Assembly: GCA_039820405.1 (NCBI GenBank)
Contig: JBCBQC010000026.1
Coordinates: forward strand, 3,764 to 67,763
Length of the DNA stretch: 64,000 nt
Source: CALLVY01 sp937899855
GTDB taxonomy: Bacteria; Bacteroidota; Bacteroidia; Chitinophagales; Saprospiraceae
Direction: 5' to 3'
Each line of letters opens with the position of its first letter. Position 1 is the stretch's first letter. The position numbers and the translations under genes were made by a program. Positions 61,304-64,000 of this stretch are shown in pieces. The notes beneath the pieces are model-generated. The model did no database searches, was not told where the DNA came from, and saw nothing but the letters and a program-made list of their open reading frames with translations.

Positions 61304-62737
61304 ATGGATACCCTAAAGGCCTATTTTTCCAGCATTGATCCTCATTTATTTGCTCACGTGTCCGGCAAACCTCGAACGTTTATTCGGGTATTTCGGGAGC
61401 AAAAATTTCTTTCCGAAGAAGCCTTCGCACGAAAACTGTGCGGAGAAAACTACGACAGCGGAAGCTACCGACGGTGGAAATCACAAACCCTAAAAATCCT
61501 ACGGGCACTGGTTTTTATCAGTGCGACTCGGGGTAGTAGTTTAGTGAAAAAAAAATATGACGAATGCCAAAAAAAGTTTTTCATTGGTCAAAAATTCCTT
61601 CGGGAGGGAAAAAGAAGTGAGGGGGTTCGACTGGTCAGACAAGCCTACCTTTTAGCCAAGGACCACGAGTTTAGTCACCTGGCCTGCGAACTGGCCAGCT
61701 TGTTACATCATCACCACACCTATTACGAACGGAATAAAAGACTGGCGGAGTTTTACGCCCGTAAGGTCAAACAGCACCTTGGGGATTATACCGCGGAGAA
61801 AGAAGCCGAATATCATTTCTATCGAATCGTTGCTCAGATGCACCAATCATCCGTATCGTTAAAGGAACTTGAATGTACTGTTGTGAAAATTTCTGAATGT
61901 AGTGGTGAAAGTGTCAAGTATAAAGTTTATCGAGCCTGTGCCATCGTCTACCATGCGCTGTATGTCGGAGATTACGAACAGGTCATATTAAATTGCAATA
62001 TAATCCTGGAATGCTTTGAGAAAAAGGATGGCGTTTACCCTGCGCATTACCTATTCTTCCTGCGCAATCGCGGTGTTGCCCAAATCGCCACGGCTCAACA
62101 CCCCCAGGCGGCGACAACTTTTCGGGAGGCCGCACAGTATACCATGAATCGGCCCTACAACGTCGCGACGCTGGAATACTACCGTGCCCTCAACGCCTTT
62201 CACGCCGGAGAGTACCGCCTGGCCTACGAGCTGTATCAGAACAATAGAAAATGCAAAATAGAAGATATCCGCCAGCAATTCGCCATCATGGAAGCTTACC
62301 TGGGCTTTTTGATCTACACGGGATACCTACCCTTAGAGAAACGCTTTCGCATGGGTAAATACCTCAACGAAACCTTTAAAGCGCAGGAGGATAAGCAGGG
62401 CAGCAACATCAATATTTTGATCGCTGAATTGCTCATTTACCTGGCCCGGGACCGTGGGAAATTTATCGATCGAGTCGATGCCGTCCGACATTATTCCTAC
62501 CGACACCTCAAAGGCGAAGCGACCCAACGGGCCCGCTGGTTCCTCAAAATGCTCCGCCTACTGGCCCACCCCCAGGTCAATTTCCACCCCACCGCCTGGT
62601 ACCGCAAAGCCGGAAAATACGCCGACCTCCTTCGGGCCCAGCCGGTCCGAATGGGGCAAGATTTTGCCGTCGAAATTATCCCCTTTCACGTGCTACTACA
62701 AATGATCGAAGACAAAATCATTGCGCAAGTCGCCTGA
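61304..62737 (+). CDS. Helical-repeat (TPR-like) protein, divergent from the peptide gene
   Basis: The 477-residue protein has no signal peptide or membrane segment. The N-terminal 70 residues (FIRVFREQKFLSEEAFARKL; YRRWKSQTLKILRALVF) form a helical basic module that resembles, from memory, the start of a Bacteroidota family of TPR-like proteins. From about residue 88 on, paired helices follow with TPR-like spacing (FLREGKRSEGVRLVRQAYLL; ACAIVYHALYVGDYEQVILN; EYYRALNAFHAGEYRLAYEL). No known catalytic motif is seen. Gram-positive RRNPP regulators bind short peptides with TPR domains. An analogous role with the neighbouring peptide is an inference from context only. Confidence 0.7.
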   Translation: MDTLKAYFSSIDPHLFAHVSGKPRTFIRVFREQKFLSEEAFARKLCGENYDSGSYRRWKSQTLKILRALVFISATRGSSLVKKKYDECQKKFFIGQKFLREGKRSEGVRLVRQAYLLAKDHEFSHLACELASLLHHHHTYYERNKRLAEFYARKVKQHLGDYTAEKEAEYHFYRIVAQMHQSSVSLKELECTVVKISECSGESVKYKVYRACAIVYHALYVGDYEQVILNCNIILECFEKKDGVYPAHYLFFLRNRGVAQIATAQHPQAATTFREAAQYTMNRPYNVATLEYYRALNAFHAGEYRLAYELYQNNRKCKIEDIRQQFAIMEAYLGFLIYTGYLPLEKRFRMGKYLNETFKAQEDKQGSNINILIAELLIYLARDRGKFIDRVDAVRHYSYRHLKGEATQRARWFLKMLRLLAHPQVNFHPTAWYRKAGKYADLLRAQPVRMGQDFAVEIIPFHVLLQMIEDKIIAQVA

Positions 62738-62801
62738 GCCGTCCTCCTTTCCCGCAGCCGATTATTTGCCTCCCCCCCTTGTCGATCCCCTCGCTTTTGG
62801 T

Positions 62802-62809
62802 TAAATTTG
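62802..62809 (+). promoter_or_regulatory. Promoter -7 element of the DUF4412-like gene
   Basis: TAAATTTG matches TAnnTTTG exactly. CTTG at 62778-62781, 20 nt upstream, is a three-of-four match to TTTG. The predicted transcript starts upstream of ATG 62873. Confidence 0.5.
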
Positions 62810-62872
62810 CAGTCGCTGACCCGCCTCGTGAACTTGCCCCATTCATTTACATCCTACCAAAAAAGCATTACG

Positions 62873-63817
62873 ATGAAGAAACTTTCCTTTGTTTTCAGTC
62901 TTTCCCTGCTCTTTAGTCTGAGCAGCCTCCAGGCCCAGCTACTCGACCGCGTCCTCAAACGGACCACCGACAAGCTCGCGAGAAGTGCCGAAGATATGCT
63001 GGTCGAAAAAGCCTCGGATGCCCTTACTCGGGCCCTGACCAAGCGAATGGAACGCGAGATCGATAAAGTCCTCATGGCCGAATACGAACGCCAGGATTCG
63101 GTCGCCGCCGCCCAGGGCGACCCCCCCCGCTACCCCGACTACGGGGCCTTCCTCAAATCCATGAACCGCGCCGCCGACGTCCCGGAGGCCTACGAGTTTG
63201 ACTTACAGTTGGTCGGCGAAATGTCCCAGGGTAAGGAAAAACCCCAGGATATGATCTACTACCTCCAAAAAGAAGGCAACGTAACCGGCTTCGAGACCAT
63301 CGAAAAAAATGGGAACCGGACCATCATCGTCCTCGATCTGGAAAACGATCTGAGCGTCATCTACACCGAAGAAAAAGGCAAGCGTACGGCCCAGGCCCTG
63401 CCCTCCATGACCTCCTTCGCCCAAGCAGCTTACGAATCCGCAGCGGAAGAGGCCGCCCAGGACTACGAGGTAAAGGCCACGGGTAAAAAGAAAAAAGTGG
63501 CCGGCTACCGCTGCGAATCCTACGAAATTACCCACGAAGAGGGGACGAGCACCTGCTACCTCACCCAGGAGCTGGACGTCAGCTGGTCGGATGCCTTCGG
63601 CAAAATGATGGCCCAAATGGTATCGGAGCAAAGCTACGCCCAATTCGCCAAGCTGGAAGACGGCATGGTCCTCGAATCGATCAACTACGACGAAAAAAGC
63701 AAGGAAGAAAACCACTGGGTCACCACGGAAGTCAAACTGGAATCCTACCGCTTTGACAACAGCCAGTACGAATTTGAGGACTTTACGGCCATGACCGATG
63801 AGGAGGAAGAGGACTAA
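62873..63817 (+). CDS. DUF4412-like exported protein
   Basis: The protein has 314 residues from ATG 62873, which starts a signal peptide (MKKLSFVFSLSLLFSLSSLQ, cut near AQA). A helical segment (about 20-80; LARSAEDMLVEKASDALTRA) is followed by a beta-rich domain of the DUF4412 type (DMIYYLQKEGNVTGFETIEK; AGYRCESYEITHEEGTSTCY). The tail is acidic (DDEEEED-like). An in-frame codon at 62807 lies within the promoter and is rejected. The function is unknown; a periplasmic or surface location is inferred. Confidence 0.75.
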   Translation: MKKLSFVFSLSLLFSLSSLQAQLLDRVLKRTTDKLARSAEDMLVEKASDALTRALTKRMEREIDKVLMAEYERQDSVAAAQGDPPRYPDYGAFLKSMNRAADVPEAYEFDLQLVGEMSQGKEKPQDMIYYLQKEGNVTGFETIEKNGNRTIIVLDLENDLSVIYTEEKGKRTAQALPSMTSFAQAAYESAAEEAAQDYEVKATGKKKKVAGYRCESYEITHEEGTSTCYLTQELDVSWSDAFGKMMAQMVSEQSYAQFAKLEDGMVLESINYDEKSKEENHWVTTEVKLESYRFDNSQYEFEDFTAMTDEEEED

Positions 63818-63863
63818 ACCCGGTTTCGCTGTCACAGCTGCCGTCAAAAGCCCTGCTTATTCG

Positions 63864-63905
63864 TCGAGGAGAATGGCGCCCAAGGCGCCATTCTCCTCGA
63901 TTTTT
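63864..63905 (+). terminator. Rho-independent terminator
   Basis: A perfect 17-bp stem (63864-63880 with 63884-63900), loop CAA, then five T. It lies 47 nt after the DUF4412-like stop. Confidence 0.95.
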
Positions 63906-63930
63906 ACCGACATATGGACCAAAATTACTA

Positions 63931-63961
63931 TTTACACTATGTCATAAAATACTTACCTTTG
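63931..63961 (+). promoter_or_regulatory. Promoter of the gene at the right edge
   Basis: TTTA (63931-63934), 19 nt, TACCTTTG (63954-63961). The -7 element is exact. The ATG follows at 63982. Confidence 0.5.
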
Positions 63962-63981
63962 GCATTGCAAATGTCAATTCC

Positions 63982-64000
63982 ATGAAACGTAATCTACTAA
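63982..64000 (+). CDS. Start of a gene cut by the window edge
   Basis: ATG at 63982 opens a frame reading MKRNLL up to the window end. The position after a consensus promoter and a basic start followed by Leu suggest the beginning of a real gene, perhaps with a signal peptide. Nothing else can be said. Confidence 0.4.

Overview
The window comes from a Bacteroidota chromosome, most likely Saprospiria/Lewinella-like (inference). The signs are a SusC/SusD pair, C-terminal sorting domains of the type IX secretion system (T9SS), the batE, OstA-like and DUF4293 families, two exbD genes, Bacteroidota-type promoters (TTTG, about 20 nt, TAnnTTTG) and RHS proteins with DUF6443-type architecture. Coding DNA is dense and moderately GC-rich. 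Intergenic DNA is AT-rich. There is no CRISPR array, rRNA operon, phage or intact insertion sequence.

Layout. 181-268: tRNA-Ser(GGA). 350-2614: proton-channel operon exbB, small membrane gene, exbD, exbD, with a terminator. 2680-10626: housekeeping and envelope genes: DUF4293, FAD oxidoreductase, OstA/LptA-like protein, BatE-like protein, an unknown protein, the rplU-rpmA ribosomal operon (L27 carries an extra helix-hairpin-helix domain) and a two-lobed aspartyl protease with a PDZ domain. 11130-32416: a nutrient-acquisition region with SusC and SusD, two tandem FG-GAP/ASPIC lipoproteins, a secreted GH65 enzyme, xylulokinase, xylose isomerase, transketolase, a vanadium-haloperoxidase-type lipoprotein and an APC permease. 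It reads as capture and extracytoplasmic processing of a glycoside or glycoconjugate, followed by xylose entering the pentose phosphate pathway. The real substrate is unknown.

32417-33285 is an AT-rich islet with one orphan ORF. A GH13 oligoglucosidase follows. 35050-43100 holds two large exported proteins on the minus strand, an SpvB-like protein and an RHS protein with a toxin-23-like C-terminus; together they resemble the B and C halves of a Tc-type cocoon. 43642-49445: OmpA-like protein, BASS symporter, and a group of Gfo/Idh oxidoreductase, PhoD phosphatase and CotH kinase (T9SS cargo). 49711-55461 is a 1916-residue SprB-like adhesin with a gliding-motility-type C-terminus. 56017-60387: BipA GTPase, an outer-membrane barrel, and a lipoprotein gene split by a one-base frameshift.

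60388-62737 is the most novel part. A 35-codon gene for a peptide with a GGG motif has a 9-bp inverted repeat just upstream of its start. It faces away from a 477-residue helical-repeat (TPR-like) protein. This looks like a peptide/sensor pair or a small RiPP-like unit. The window ends with a DUF4412-like secreted protein, a perfect 17-bp-stem terminator, and the first codons of another gene.
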